Source of the DNA: JOPF133 sp052144935
GTDB taxonomy: Bacteria; Acidobacteriota; Terriglobia; Bryobacterales; Bryobacteraceae
NCBI GenBank assembly: GCA_052144935.1
Contig: JBKQPR010000278.1
Location: 1-58,045 of the forward strand
Length of the DNA stretch: 58,045 nucleotides
Direction: 5' to 3'
The notes beneath the pieces are model-generated. The model was not told where the DNA came from, did not search any database, and saw only the letters and a program-made list of their open reading frames with translations. Below are positions 35,336 through 47,634 of this stretch, in pieces. The stretch's first letter is position 1. Each line of letters opens with the position of its first letter. The position numbers and the translations under genes were made by a program.

Positions 35336-37252
35336 ATGACGACTGTGTCCCGCAATTTTGGTCCGATAATCCTCGCCGGTCTGGCCGGACTGGCTTGTCT
35401 GTGGCAGCCCGCGCCGTGCCTGGCGCAGGCCAGCTCCTACACCGTCAGCACCTACGCTGGAACAGGTCCTACGGGTATTATTAGCGCCGGCAACTACAAC
35501 AGCGGCGGCGGCTTCAGTGGGGATGGGTCCGCGCCCACCGCCGCCCAGTTCAATCTTCCGATCGCCATCGCCCTCGATTCTTCGCACAATCTGTACATCG
35601 CCGATAGCGGCAACTACCGCATCCGCAAGATCTCCGGCGGCAAGGTGAGCACCATCGCCGGCTACGGGGAGGTCGGCTATACCGGAGACGGAGGCCCGGC
35701 CACCAGCGCCTCTTTCGACCTCCCCTACGGCATCCGGGTGGATGCCGCCGGCAACGTCTACGTCTCCGATCTTCACAACCAGGTGGTCCGCCAGATCAAC
35801 ACCAAGGGTGTCATCAACACCTTTGCGGGCGAAAACAGCAACTACGGCTACTTCGGCGACGGCGTCCCGGCCACCAGCACCTCGATCAACCAGCCGGTGG
35901 GACTGGCCGTCGATTCGGCCGGCAATCTTTATATCGGCGACAGCCAGGATTATCGCGTGCGCTCGGTCTCGACGAGCGGCATCATCAACAGCGTGGCGGG
36001 GGGCTTTTTCGGTCCCGACCCAGGAGTGGGCGTCTATGGAGGCGATAGCGGGCCGGCCGTACCGTGCTTCTTGAACACTCCTTTGGGCGTGGCCGTGGAT
36101 GGCCAAGGCAACGTGTACATCGCCGATAGCGAGAATCACCGCATCCGCATGGTCACGCCGGCTGGGATTATCACCACCGTGGCCGGCAACGGCACGGCGG
36201 GCTTTTCGGGCGATGGCGGCCCCGCGACCGGCGCCCAGTTGAATCGCCCCTGGGACGTGGCAGTGGATGCCGTGGGCGACATGTACATCGCCGATTACAA
36301 CAACAGCCGCATCCGCCTGGTGAACACCGCCGGCATCATCACCACCATCGCGGGCGGCGCCGGCCCCGGTTGGGCTGGCGATGGCGGCCCGGCCCTCAGG
36401 GCCATGCTGAACTTCCCCACCGGACTGGCGCTCGACACCAACGGCGACCTCTACATCGCCGATTCCTCGAACAACGTGGTCCGCCTGTTGACTCCCACGG
36501 CTCCGGCGGTCGTCGCGGGCGGCGTGATTTCGGCCTCGGGATTCGGCGCGTTCAACTCGATTGCGCCCGGCTCGTGGATTGAGATTTACGGCACCAACCT
36601 GGCGCTCGACAGCCGCGTCTGGGCCAAGACCGATTTCCAGGGCAACAATGGTCCCACTTCGCTCGACGGCGTCACCGTCACGATCGGAGGCCAGGCGGCC
36701 TATATCGAATACATCAGCGGAGGCCAGGTGAACGCGCAGGTTCCCTTCAACGTGTCCGCCGGTCCGCAGCCGGTGGTAGTGAAGAATGCGGCCGGAACCA
36801 GCGCCTCCTATACCGTCACGGTCAACCCCACGCAACCGGGATTGTTCGCCCCCCCGTCCTTCAATGCCAGCGGCATCCAATACGCGGGCGCGCTGTTCCT
36901 CGATGGCGTCACTTATGCGCTGCCGCCCGGTGCGGTTCCGGGGTACACCTCGCAGCGCGCCACACCGGGCCAGACCATCGTGTTGTATGGGGTGGGATTC
37001 GGGACGGTTAGCCCCAGCATTCCGGCGGGCCAGATCGAGACCAACGCGAACAACACGCTCTCATTGCCGTTGCAGGTCTATATCGGAGGCGTCCAGGCGA
37101 CGGTCACCTTTGGGGGCCTGGCGCCCGATGCCGTGGGACTCTACCAGTTCAACGTAACCGTGCCCAACATCCCGGCGAACGACAAAGCGCCGCTGACGTT
37201 TTCGCTGGGCGGCGTGAACGGCAGCCAGACGCTGTACATCGCCGTACAGTAA
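35336..37252 (+). CDS. Exported NHL-repeat protein with TIGR03437 C-terminal domain
   Basis: About 638 residues. A signal peptide (ILAGLAGLACLWQPAPCLAQA) leads to a six-bladed NHL propeller with one clear motif per blade: LYIADSGNYRIRKI, VYVSDLHNQVVRQI, LYIGDSQDYRVRSV, VYIADSENHRIRMV, MYIADYNNSRIRLV and LYIADSSNNVVRLL. The C-terminal 240 residues form the TIGR03437 domain (SIAPGSWIEIYGTNLA, GQVNAQVPFNV). The start is ATG 35336 or GTG 35345; GGAG at 35332-35335 is better spaced for the GTG. Function unknown; extracellular binding is likely. Confidence 0.88.
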   Translation: MTTVSRNFGPIILAGLAGLACLWQPAPCLAQASSYTVSTYAGTGPTGIISAGNYNSGGGFSGDGSAPTAAQFNLPIAIALDSSHNLYIADSGNYRIRKISGGKVSTIAGYGEVGYTGDGGPATSASFDLPYGIRVDAAGNVYVSDLHNQVVRQINTKGVINTFAGENSNYGYFGDGVPATSTSINQPVGLAVDSAGNLYIGDSQDYRVRSVSTSGIINSVAGGFFGPDPGVGVYGGDSGPAVPCFLNTPLGVAVDGQGNVYIADSENHRIRMVTPAGIITTVAGNGTAGFSGDGGPATGAQLNRPWDVAVDAVGDMYIADYNNSRIRLVNTAGIITTIAGGAGPGWAGDGGPALRAMLNFPTGLALDTNGDLYIADSSNNVVRLLTPTAPAVVAGGVISASGFGAFNSIAPGSWIEIYGTNLALDSRVWAKTDFQGNNGPTSLDGVTVTIGGQAAYIEYISGGQVNAQVPFNVSAGPQPVVVKNAAGTSASYTVTVNPTQPGLFAPPSFNASGIQYAGALFLDGVTYALPPGAVPGYTSQRATPGQTIVLYGVGFGTVSPSIPAGQIETNANNTLSLPLQVYIGGVQATVTFGGLAPDAVGLYQFNVTVPNIPANDKAPLTFSLGGVNGSQTLYIAVQ

Positions 37253-37465
37253 CGCGGCGGGATCGGGTGTACGGCGACATCGGCGCTCATGGGCGGCCTG
37301 CCGGCGGCGGGGTGCTTGTCGCGCGGGCCTCGGGCGCCGGGCGGCGCATACGTTTTGGAACGGCAAGGACCCATTGCCCTGCCCGGCTTGGTGGCCGGCT
37401 GACTTGGTGCGGGGACCTTGACTGCTCATTTGGGGAGGCTGAACCGGCCATTGCGCGGCACAGCG

Positions 37466-37693
37466 TTACACGCAGTTTCCGGTACGGCGAACCGCGGGGC
37501 CATTGCCACTTCCCTCGGCCATCCCGAGGGCGCGTTCGGCCAAGTCGCGATAGACAGCGATGGCGGCGAGCAGTTGCCTTACCTCTTCCACCAACAATTG
37601 CTGTTGGCTCCGCAGTGTCCGGACCTCGCGCAGCAATTCGTCTCTGGACGGCTGGCGCCGAATACCAGTCTGGCGGGGGCGGGCCACTTCCAT
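37466..37693 (-). CDS. Small coiled-coil hypothetical protein
   Basis: 75 residues from the ATG at 37693 (a TTG at 37729 would give 87). The middle is a heptad-like helix (RDELLREVRTLRSQQQLLVE), predicted to be a coiled coil. Third codon positions are GC-rich, in keeping with real coding. No family is recognised and no ribosome site is obvious. Confidence 0.45.
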   Translation of the reverse strand: MEVARPRQTGIRRQPSRDELLREVRTLRSQQQLLVEEVRQLLAAIAVYRDLAERALGMAEGSGNGPAVRRTGNCV

Positions 37694-37851
37694 ATCGGCA
37701 AGGTAGCAAATGCGGGGGCATAATTTCAAGAGAAAGTGAGATGAAATACTGGAATCCCACGGGGGGAACCCCCGGTTAGGGTACGCTAAGCACTACTAAC
37801 TTTGGTTAGGATATGGCGGACTTAATGCCGCTCACTCGTTGCGCAAAGCGG

Positions 37852-37998
37852 TTATCGGATTTCGCGTCTCCGCCAGACCGTGCGAGAGAGCAGCGGGTTC
37901 GACCGGTTGACGCAGGCGATGACCAGCAGCAGCCCCACCGCACCGAAGAGAATGCGCACCCGGCCGCGTAGTGGCGCAGCCGGACGCGCTCTCAATGC
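37852..37998 (-). pseudogene. Internal fragment of an ADOP/MacB-type permease
   Basis: About 48 codons include VRILFGAVGLLLVIACVN and LLSRTVWRRREIR, matching the first FtsX membrane segment and following RRREIA loop of ADOP permeases (compare FLVLLIACGNVATLLMARA in the intact gene at 9944). A stop follows at once, and no other part of the gene is found nearby. A deletion relic of a second padR-ADOP locus is likely. Confidence 0.6.
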
Positions 37999-38094
37999 AA
38001 TACGCTGGGGGGCGGGCCGCGGGGTTCCCGGCAATCGACAAGCGTTGGCCTGGCATGACGATGGGATAGGATTAGCAAGAGAGGAGCGGAAAGG

Positions 38095-38490
38095 ATGCGG
38101 CGGGACGACTGGACGGGATACGCGCGCTCGGTGCTGCGCATCATCGCCGGGTTCGCCTTTGCGCTGCACGGCTTGCAGAAGCTGTTCGGCATGTTCGGAG
38201 GCTGGCCCAGCCACGGAGCCACGGCCCATATATGGTCCCAATCCTGGGTGGCGGGCGTGCTGGAACTTTTTGGAGGCGCCCTGCTCACGCTCGGCTTGTT
38301 CACGCGGCCGGTGGCGTTTCTCCTGTGCGGCGAAATGGCGGTGGCCTACTTTCGCGTACACCTCCCGCGCGCCTTCTGGCCGATTCAAAACGGCGGCGAA
38401 ACGGCGGTCCTGTACTGCTTCATCTTTGGGTATCTGGCCGCCACCGGCGGCGGTCCCTTCAGCCTGGATCGAGCGGCTCGACGCAAGTGA
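38095..38490 (+). CDS. DoxX family membrane protein
   Basis: 131 residues with four predicted membrane helices. The family start LRIIAGFAFALHGLQKLFGMFGG and LELFGGALLTLGLFTRP are clear. GAGGAGCGGAAAGG precedes the ATG. DoxX-like proteins are linked to quinone redox chemistry and oxidative-stress complexes. The stop overlaps the GTG start of the oxidase gene, so the two are translationally coupled and may share electrons. Confidence 0.9.
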   Translation: MRRDDWTGYARSVLRIIAGFAFALHGLQKLFGMFGGWPSHGATAHIWSQSWVAGVLELFGGALLTLGLFTRPVAFLLCGEMAVAYFRVHLPRAFWPIQNGGETAVLYCFIFGYLAATGGGPFSLDRAARRK

Positions 38491-39599
38491 GGACCTGGGA
38501 TGCGGCCGTAGTGGGCGCCGGCGTGTTCGGCGCATGGACCGCGTGGCACTTGCGCCGCGCGGGGGCGTCGGTGCTGCTGGTGGACGCCTGGGGCGCGGGC
38601 CATTCGCGCGCCAGTTCGGGCGGCGAAAGCCGCATCATCCGCATGAGCTACGGCGCGGACGAGATCTACACCCGTATGTCGATGCGTTCGCTGGGGATGT
38701 GGCGGGAGCTGTTGGAACGCACCGGCCAGCCGCTGTTTCATCGTACCGGCGTCCTGTTCCTGGCGCGCGAAGATCATCCCTACAGCGTGGCTACCCGGGA
38801 AACGCTGGTCCGCTGCGGCGTGCCGATCGAGTGGTTGCCTGGGGACGAGCTCGCGAAACGCTATCCGCAGATGCGGATCGCCGATCCGCGCGTGTGCGCA
38901 GTCCTGGAGCCCGAGAGCGGCGCATTGATGGCTCGCCGGGCGGTGGCGGCGGTGGTTCGGGACGCCATCGAAAGCGGGGTGGTCTACGAGACGCGAGCGA
39001 TCGCCTCTCCACGGGATGTGGCTGCCGGGGCGGTGGTGTTGGCGTGCGGCGCGTGGCTGCCGAAAGTGTTTCCCGAACTGCTCGGGAAGCGAATCTTTCC
39101 TACGCGCCAGGAGGTCTTCTTCTTCGCGCCGCCCGCCGGTGGCCGCGAATTCGGGCCTGAATGCCTGCCCGCCTGGATCGACTTCACGGATCCGCGCGGC
39201 CCTTACGGCGTTCCCGATCTCGAATCCCGCGGCTTTAAGCTGGCGTTCGACCGGCATGGCGGCGACTTCGATCCCGACACCGGCGACCGCCGCATCAGCG
39301 CCGGGGGCCTGGCGGAAGCCTATCGATTCCTGGGGGAGCGCTTTCCGGCGCTGCGGAATGCGCCGCTCGCGGAATCGCGGGTCTGCCAGTACGAGAACAC
39401 CTCCAACGGCGATTTCCTGATCGACCGCCATCCCGGGTTCGAAAATGTCTGGCTGGCCGGCGGCGGCTCCGGGCATGGCTTCAAACACGGCCCGGCGATG
39501 GGTGAATATCTCGCGCGGCGCATCCTCCACGGAGGCGAACCGGAGCCTCGCTTTTGCCTGGCGAGCAAGCGGGATGCCCGGAACCGGACGGTGTACTGA
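38487..39599 (+). CDS. DAO-type FAD oxidoreductase (sarcosine/N-methyl-tryptophan oxidase-like)
   Basis: 370 residues from the GTG at 38487. FAD-binding AAVVGAGVFGAWTAWHLRRAG, the SRASSGGESRIIRMSYG segment where monomeric sarcosine oxidases carry the covalent-flavin neighbourhood, and C-terminal VWLAGGGSGHGFKHGPAMGE are family hallmarks. It should oxidise a secondary or N-methylated amine or amino acid and yield hydrogen peroxide; the substrate is uncertain. Coupled to DoxX by a four-base overlap. Confidence 0.88.
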   Translation: MRTWDAAVVGAGVFGAWTAWHLRRAGASVLLVDAWGAGHSRASSGGESRIIRMSYGADEIYTRMSMRSLGMWRELLERTGQPLFHRTGVLFLAREDHPYSVATRETLVRCGVPIEWLPGDELAKRYPQMRIADPRVCAVLEPESGALMARRAVAAVVRDAIESGVVYETRAIASPRDVAAGAVVLACGAWLPKVFPELLGKRIFPTRQEVFFFAPPAGGREFGPECLPAWIDFTDPRGPYGVPDLESRGFKLAFDRHGGDFDPDTGDRRISAGGLAEAYRFLGERFPALRNAPLAESRVCQYENTSNGDFLIDRHPGFENVWLAGGGSGHGFKHGPAMGEYLARRILHGGEPEPRFCLASKRDARNRTVY

Positions 39600-39641
39600 G
39601 GGCGCTAAAAAAAACCGCATGGACAATATCGGCGCGCGGAG

Positions 39642-39778
39642 CGCGGCTTGGCGCTTGTGGCCGTCTGCGCCGGGGCCGCGGGGACACGCGGCTTGGTGCT
39701 TGTAGCCGCCAGCGCCGGGGCCGCGCCGACACGCGGCTTGGCGCTTGCAGCCGCTTGCGCCGGGGCCGCGCTAAGACA
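39642..39778. repeat. 45-bp minisatellite, three copies
   Basis: Units at 39642-39686, 39687-39731 and 39732-39778 (the last two bases longer) begin CGCGGCTTGG and contain GCGCCGGGGCCGCG. The period is a multiple of three, so several frames stay open through it, but no protein family is seen. It fills most of the 269-base gap before the Schlafen-like gene and contains potential hairpins. Confidence 0.8.
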
Positions 39779-39868
39779 CGCTGGACGATCATTTGCGCTC
39801 GCGGTCGACGCGCTCGGCACACTCGGAAGCCTTGCGGTGAGGAGCACTTCCGAGTAGAATGCGGAGTT

Positions 39869-41218
39869 GTGAACCTAGTCGAACTGCTAAAGCGCAACGA
39901 GGGGAAAACTCTCGAATTCAAGCGGGATTTGTCATCCCCGGAGGGCATTCTCAAGTGCCTGGTGGCGTTCGCGAACACTGCCGGCGGCATCCTCGTCATC
40001 GGCGTCGAGGACGGGTCGAAGAACGTCCGCGGCGTGCCCGACGTGCTTCGAGCGGAAGAGAAACTCGCCAACCTGGTTTCCGATTCGATCCGTCCGCGCC
40101 TCATCCCCGATATCGAGGTGGTGCCGTGGCGGAATCTGAACCTGTTGGCTGCTCAGGTCTACCCCAGCAACACGCGCCCGCACTACCTGGAACGGCTGGG
40201 ATCGGAGAACGGAGTCTTCGTCCGCGTCGGCTCGACCAATCGAAAGGCCGAGGCGCTGCAGATCGAAGAGTTGAAACGCCTGAAATGGAGAACGGCTTTC
40301 GACGAGCAGGCCATCCCGGAAATGGACTCGGAAGCCATCGACTTCCGAGCTGCTTCCGAGTTGTTTGCGCCTTACAGACAAACGACCGCCCAGGCATGGA
40401 ACACCCTGCGCATCACCACGGAGCATCAAGGCCGCCGGGTGCCCACCATCGGAGGGCTGCTGCTTTTCGGCAAGGACCGGTTCGCCCGGTTCCCGGATGC
40501 CTGGATCCAGGCAGGCCGCTTTGGCGGAACGAATCGAGTGCGCCTCCTCGATTCAGTGGAGATCCGCTCATTCCTGCCGCGCGCCGCGGAAGAAGCCATT
40601 GCGTTCGCCCACAAGCACCTGACGCGCGAATCGATCATCAAGGGCGTCCGCAGGGAAGACCGCTGGTCGGTTCCTCTGGTGGCGATCCGCGAGGCGCTCA
40701 TGAATGCCATCGTACACGCGGACTACGCGCAGCAAGGAGCGCCCATCCGCGTGGCTCTGTTCGACGACCGGATCGAGATCGAGAATCCCGGTCTTCTTCC
40801 ATTCGGCCTGACGATCGAGGACATCATGCAAGGCGTCTCCAAGTTGCGGAATCGCGTGATCGGGCGAGTCTTCCACGAGCTGCACCTGATTGAGCAATGG
40901 GGCAGCGGGATTCAGCGCATGACCGCCGCTTGCCGGGAGGCCGGTCTGAAGGCTCCGGGGCTGGAAGAAATCGGGATGCATTTTCGCGTGACCATTTCCA
41001 GCGCGCGGGTCAGGCCACCCCATACCGACGAGACGGACCGGCGCATCCTGGCTTTGTTCGGCGATGGAGTTGCGAGGTCGACGGCGGTCGTGGCGAAGCA
41101 CGCCAGACTTTCCGAGCGAGCTACTCTGACACGGTTGAAGTCGATGACAACGCGCGGCCTTCTGGTCGAAATCGGCACGGGGCCGCACGACCCGAAGCGC
41201 CAGTATATTCTGGCCTGA
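39869..41218 (+). CDS. Schlafen AlbA_2 domain ATP-binding regulator
   Basis: 449 residues from the GTG at 39869. The AlbA_2 domain (1-125) has EGKTLEFKRDLSSP and CLVAFANTAGGILVIGVEDG. The middle carries the HATPase_c-like block of this family (ALMNAIVHADYAQQGAPIRV, DRIEIENPGLLPFG, IGRVFHELHLIEQWGSGIQR). The C-terminus is a winged helix (SERATLTRLKSMTTRGLL). These 'divergent AAA-4' proteins are presumed DNA- or RNA-binding regulators, sometimes near defence genes, but nothing here shows such a role. The open frame upstream is only the repeat array. Confidence 0.88.
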   Translation: MNLVELLKRNEGKTLEFKRDLSSPEGILKCLVAFANTAGGILVIGVEDGSKNVRGVPDVLRAEEKLANLVSDSIRPRLIPDIEVVPWRNLNLLAAQVYPSNTRPHYLERLGSENGVFVRVGSTNRKAEALQIEELKRLKWRTAFDEQAIPEMDSEAIDFRAASELFAPYRQTTAQAWNTLRITTEHQGRRVPTIGGLLLFGKDRFARFPDAWIQAGRFGGTNRVRLLDSVEIRSFLPRAAEEAIAFAHKHLTRESIIKGVRREDRWSVPLVAIREALMNAIVHADYAQQGAPIRVALFDDRIEIENPGLLPFGLTIEDIMQGVSKLRNRVIGRVFHELHLIEQWGSGIQRMTAACREAGLKAPGLEEIGMHFRVTISSARVRPPHTDETDRRILALFGDGVARSTAVVAKHARLSERATLTRLKSMTTRGLLVEIGTGPHDPKRQYILA

Positions 41219-41280
41219 GAGTACCGGATGACCGGACGGACGATGCGGAGAACCGCGGACCGCCGGACTGAGAGAGGCAG

Positions 41281-41862
41281 CTATCGCACGGCCATGGTGC
41301 CGAGCGGGAACGCGGCCAAGTCCAGCCACACGCCACGGATGGTGTTCTGCACGAAGACGGCGCGCTCGGCTTGGAAGGAGCGGGCGCCGCGGAATTCTTC
41401 CCAACGGCGGCGGGCCAGGTCGAAGACTTCGGCCACGCGCTCGTGGGGCACGTCCTGGGCCAAGGTGATGTGGGGGTGGTACGGGAACGGGTCCTGAAAG
41501 GCCAGGGCGGCGGTGTTGATGGCCTCGTGCATGCCCCTCAACTCGCCGGCGCCCGCGCCCACTTCGAGGTAAATCACTTCGGTCACGGGGAAGATATCCA
41601 AGGCCGTAAGTTCCACTTCGAAGGGCGTCCAGGATACGGTCAGGGCACGTACCTGCTCGCGAGCGGCCTGCCAATCCACGCCCAGCGGCCGGGGCGGCAG
41701 GACGCTGACGTGGGCGTGGGGATTGTAGTGGGGCACCAGCTCGCGACGCAGGTCGTCGAGGAAGGCGCCCAGAGGTCCAGGTATATAGATCACCAACGCG
41801 AAGACGTCTAGCCGCTCTTCCACCGGCACCGCGGCGGCGCTGCCATTCGATTCCACACCCAT
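41281..41862 (-). CDS. 2'-5' RNA ligase-like (LigT/2H phosphoesterase) protein
   Basis: 193 residues from the ATG at 41862, preceded by GAGGA. Both 2H motifs are visible, HAHVSVLPP and HPHITLAQ, so the active site of a cyclic phosphodiesterase or 2'-5' ligase is intact. The natural substrate could be 2',3'-cyclic RNA ends or cyclic nucleotides. It is convergent with the Schlafen-like gene (62 bases apart) and divergent from the M3 peptidase. Confidence 0.85.
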   Translation of the reverse strand: MGVESNGSAAAVPVEERLDVFALVIYIPGPLGAFLDDLRRELVPHYNPHAHVSVLPPRPLGVDWQAAREQVRALTVSWTPFEVELTALDIFPVTEVIYLEVGAGAGELRGMHEAINTAALAFQDPFPYHPHITLAQDVPHERVAEVFDLARRRWEEFRGARSFQAERAVFVQNTIRGVWLDLAAFPLGTMAVR

Positions 41863-41940
41863 TCTTCCTCTATGGTACCCGTTTTGTGAGGTTTTGCACG
41901 GGCATCTGAGGCGGCCACGGGACAATTGGTACCCTTAGTA

Positions 41941-43998
<2,058 letters not shown>

Positions 43999-44364
43999 GG
44001 CGGCTGGCGGCCAGGGTTTCCTCAATGCGATCAAGGAGGCGGCGCAGGACCACGGGCTTGGCTTCGAAGGCCTGGCAGCCGGAGGCCATGGCTTCGGCCA
44101 CATTTTCCGGCGAGGCTTGTGCACTGACCACAATGATGGGGATGCGGAAGGTGCGCGGATCGCTTTTGAGCGCTCGAATGGCGGCGTGGCCATCCATCAC
44201 CGGCATATCGAGATCCATCAGGATGACGTCGGGGCGGTCGCGGCGAGCGGCCGCCAGGGCTTCGCGACCGTTGCTGGCGGTGGTGACTTCAAACCCCTGG
44301 CGCTGCAACCGCCGCATGAGCATGTCGCGGCTGAATTCGTGGTCTTCCGCCAACAGTAGTTTGG

Positions 44365-45852
<1,488 letters not shown>

Positions 45853-45869
45853 CCGCTCTCCTGAGAGCG

Positions 45870-45989
45870 TGAGAAAGGATTATCGGCCACAGATGAACAC
45901 AGGAACACAGATAAAACCACACGAGATTTGGTTTGTTTTTATCGGTGTTCATCTGTGTTCATCTGTGGCCATGAATTGCTTTTTCTCAG
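45870..45989. repeat. Long inverted-repeat element in the 45.9-46.1 kb gap
   Basis: The arms GGCCACAGATGAACACAG... (45885-45916) and ...CTGTGTTCATCTGTGGCC (45936-45970) form a long, nearly complete hairpin around about 19 bases. An outer TGAGAAA/TTTCTCA pair (45870-45876, 45983-45989) extends it. The sequence is AT-rich relative to the neighbours. It resembles common intergenic palindromic/MITE-like elements. To its right, GGGGGCTATA occurs as near-tandem copies at 46057-46082. Confidence 0.75.
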
Positions 45990-46120
45990 CCCCCGACGGA
46001 GCGGCTTTTCGCACGGGCTGCTAAAGAGGTCTTATCGGCACTTTGGGGGAAAGGCTAGAGGGGGCTATAGGGGGCTATAGGGGACCCCACAACCGCAGGG
46101 ACCCGCTCCCGGCCCGCCTC

Positions 46121-47629
46121 TTACTTTCCTACGGGTGGAGTTTGGTAGGCGGACAGGCGGATGGCTGGAACGTCCACGGTGCGCTCGGCAAAGCCGGCGG
46201 GCGGATGAGTGTCCAGGATGATCTCGATCGGAAAGGGCGGCGTGTACACACGGCCCTCCACACGGTTGCTCCACATGCTCAGGCCGCTATCGGTGGGATA
46301 GGGGCCGTAGGCCAAAGCGCCGGCTTTGGCCGAGAGCAAATCGCAGGCGACCGATTCGCCGGTGGATTGCGACCGGACGCGCAGCGTGCTCCGGGCCGCG
46401 CGCCAGAACGGCGAGGAGCAGGCCACCGCCACTACGCCGCCAGCCGGGTGGGTCCAACAGACGCCGGTGTCTCCCGCGATGCGAGCGCCGCCGAGTTCCA
46501 AATCGGTGGAGGTGGAGTCGCCGAGCAGGGTCAGGGCGAGGGTGGAGCGCAAGTGGACGGGACCGTCTTTGACGGCCTCGTAGAATTCCGGGGCCACGGC
46601 GATCTCCAGCCAGTTCGGGCCGTCGGACGTGAGGACGGAGCGCGGGGATTCTCCTTCGGCAGACAGGACGGGCTCGCCGGCGAAACCCCATCCGGAATCC
46701 CAGTGCCGTCCGTTGAGGGCCTCGATGGTGGTTCGGACTCCCTCCACGCGGAGGCCCTGGTCGGCGGACAAACCGGAGACCTCCACGGGGATTACGACCC
46801 GCGCTCCGGCCGCTTCCCCGCGGCGCGTATGGGTGCCCGGCGGCGCCGGGCCGTGAGCGGGTGCGAAGACGATACGGACGGTTTTATCGGGGGCGGTTCC
46901 GGAAAGCGCGGTTTGGATGGCGAAACCGATGTGCCAGGTAAGCACCTGACAGAGGCCCATAGCGATTGCCACGGTTCCCAAGATGATTCGGGACGTTCCC
47001 GTCCTGCGCCGCGCGAATTGCAAACCGAGGACCACCGCCGCTGCGGCCAGCGAGAGGACCGCCATGGTGGAGATGCGGATCCATTCCCAGCCGGGCCAGC
47101 CCCGCGCACCGTCTCCTGCTAGAAATATCGCCATGCGGGGCAATCCGAAATAGAGCAGTGCTCCCAGGGCGAACCCGGCGAGGCTCTCGGTAACCGCGGC
47201 CAGGGCGGCCGCCGGGAGGACCACCAGTGCGGTGAAGAAAACCTGGCGCCAGATCAGGATCGGGAAATGGTCGAAGGGAGACAAGCCGTTGACTGCCAGA
47301 GAGATGGATTGCGCCAGGAAGACCGGCAGGTTGAGGAAGACCAGCAGGGTGAGCGCCTTGGCTGCCAGCAGGCTGCGCCAGGAGAAAGGGCGCGTGACCC
47401 AGTACGGACAATCGCCCGCCGGCCGTTCGGCGTGAATCACGGAAGCGGTCAGGTACAGGCATGCGAGAAGAAACGGAGCTTCGAGCAGCGGTTCCGTATG
47501 CCAGGCGGCGCTCCCCTCCGGCAGCGCGGCATCCTGTCGGCAGAGCACCGCCAGAAGTACGGCAAAACCGGCCGCGCGGGGCCACAAATGGACGATATCC
47601 TTGCGAAAAATGCGCAGGGCTTGGGACAT
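46121..47629 (-). CDS. ABC-2-type membrane permease with large soluble domain
   Basis: 502 residues from the ATG at 47629. The first 285 residues hold about six to seven hydrophobic helices (FLLACLYLTASVIHAERP, LLVFLNLPVFLAQSISLAV, VVLPAAALAAVTESLAGFAL), the rest is a beta-rich, probably extracytoplasmic domain. The gene starts six bases after the ATPase stop, so the two proteins should form one transporter. Acidobacteria have many such pairs; the substrate is unknown. Confidence 0.75.
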   Translation of the reverse strand: MSQALRIFRKDIVHLWPRAAGFAVLLAVLCRQDAALPEGSAAWHTEPLLEAPFLLACLYLTASVIHAERPAGDCPYWVTRPFSWRSLLAAKALTLLVFLNLPVFLAQSISLAVNGLSPFDHFPILIWRQVFFTALVVLPAAALAAVTESLAGFALGALLYFGLPRMAIFLAGDGARGWPGWEWIRISTMAVLSLAAAAVVLGLQFARRRTGTSRIILGTVAIAMGLCQVLTWHIGFAIQTALSGTAPDKTVRIVFAPAHGPAPPGTHTRRGEAAGARVVIPVEVSGLSADQGLRVEGVRTTIEALNGRHWDSGWGFAGEPVLSAEGESPRSVLTSDGPNWLEIAVAPEFYEAVKDGPVHLRSTLALTLLGDSTSTDLELGGARIAGDTGVCWTHPAGGVVAVACSSPFWRAARSTLRVRSQSTGESVACDLLSAKAGALAYGPYPTDSGLSMWSNRVEGRVYTPPFPIEIILDTHPPAGFAERTVDVPAIRLSAYQTPPVGK

Positions 47630-47634
47630 GGCGT

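Larger units (their letters stand above)
37253..38094. other. 842-base gap with a small ORF and a permease relic
   Basis: Besides the entries at 37466-37693 and 37852-37998, this stretch shows a GGGGG-GAA-CCCCC hairpin at about 37758-37770 and two GGTTAGG repeats (about 37774 and 37804). No RNA gene or mobile element ends were seen. Confidence 0.4.

Noticed and set aside
37750..37775. GGGGG-GAA-CCCCC hairpin as a terminator
   Set aside because: Short stem, no U tract and no clear gene ending there.
39554..39868. Upstream extension of the Schlafen-like gene through the 45-bp repeats
   Set aside because: The translated repeats (RLGACSRLRRGRA-like) have no similarity to the family, and the AlbA_2 domain starts right at the GTG.
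39869..41862. Schlafen/AlbA_2 protein plus LigT-like enzyme as a defence island
   Set aside because: The two genes are convergent, no nuclease, toxin or other defence gene is adjacent, and neighbours are housekeeping or signalling genes.
46054..46085. GGGGGCTATA near-tandem copies as a possible CRISPR-like array
   Set aside because: Units are adjacent without spacers and only about ten bases long; a simple sequence repeat.
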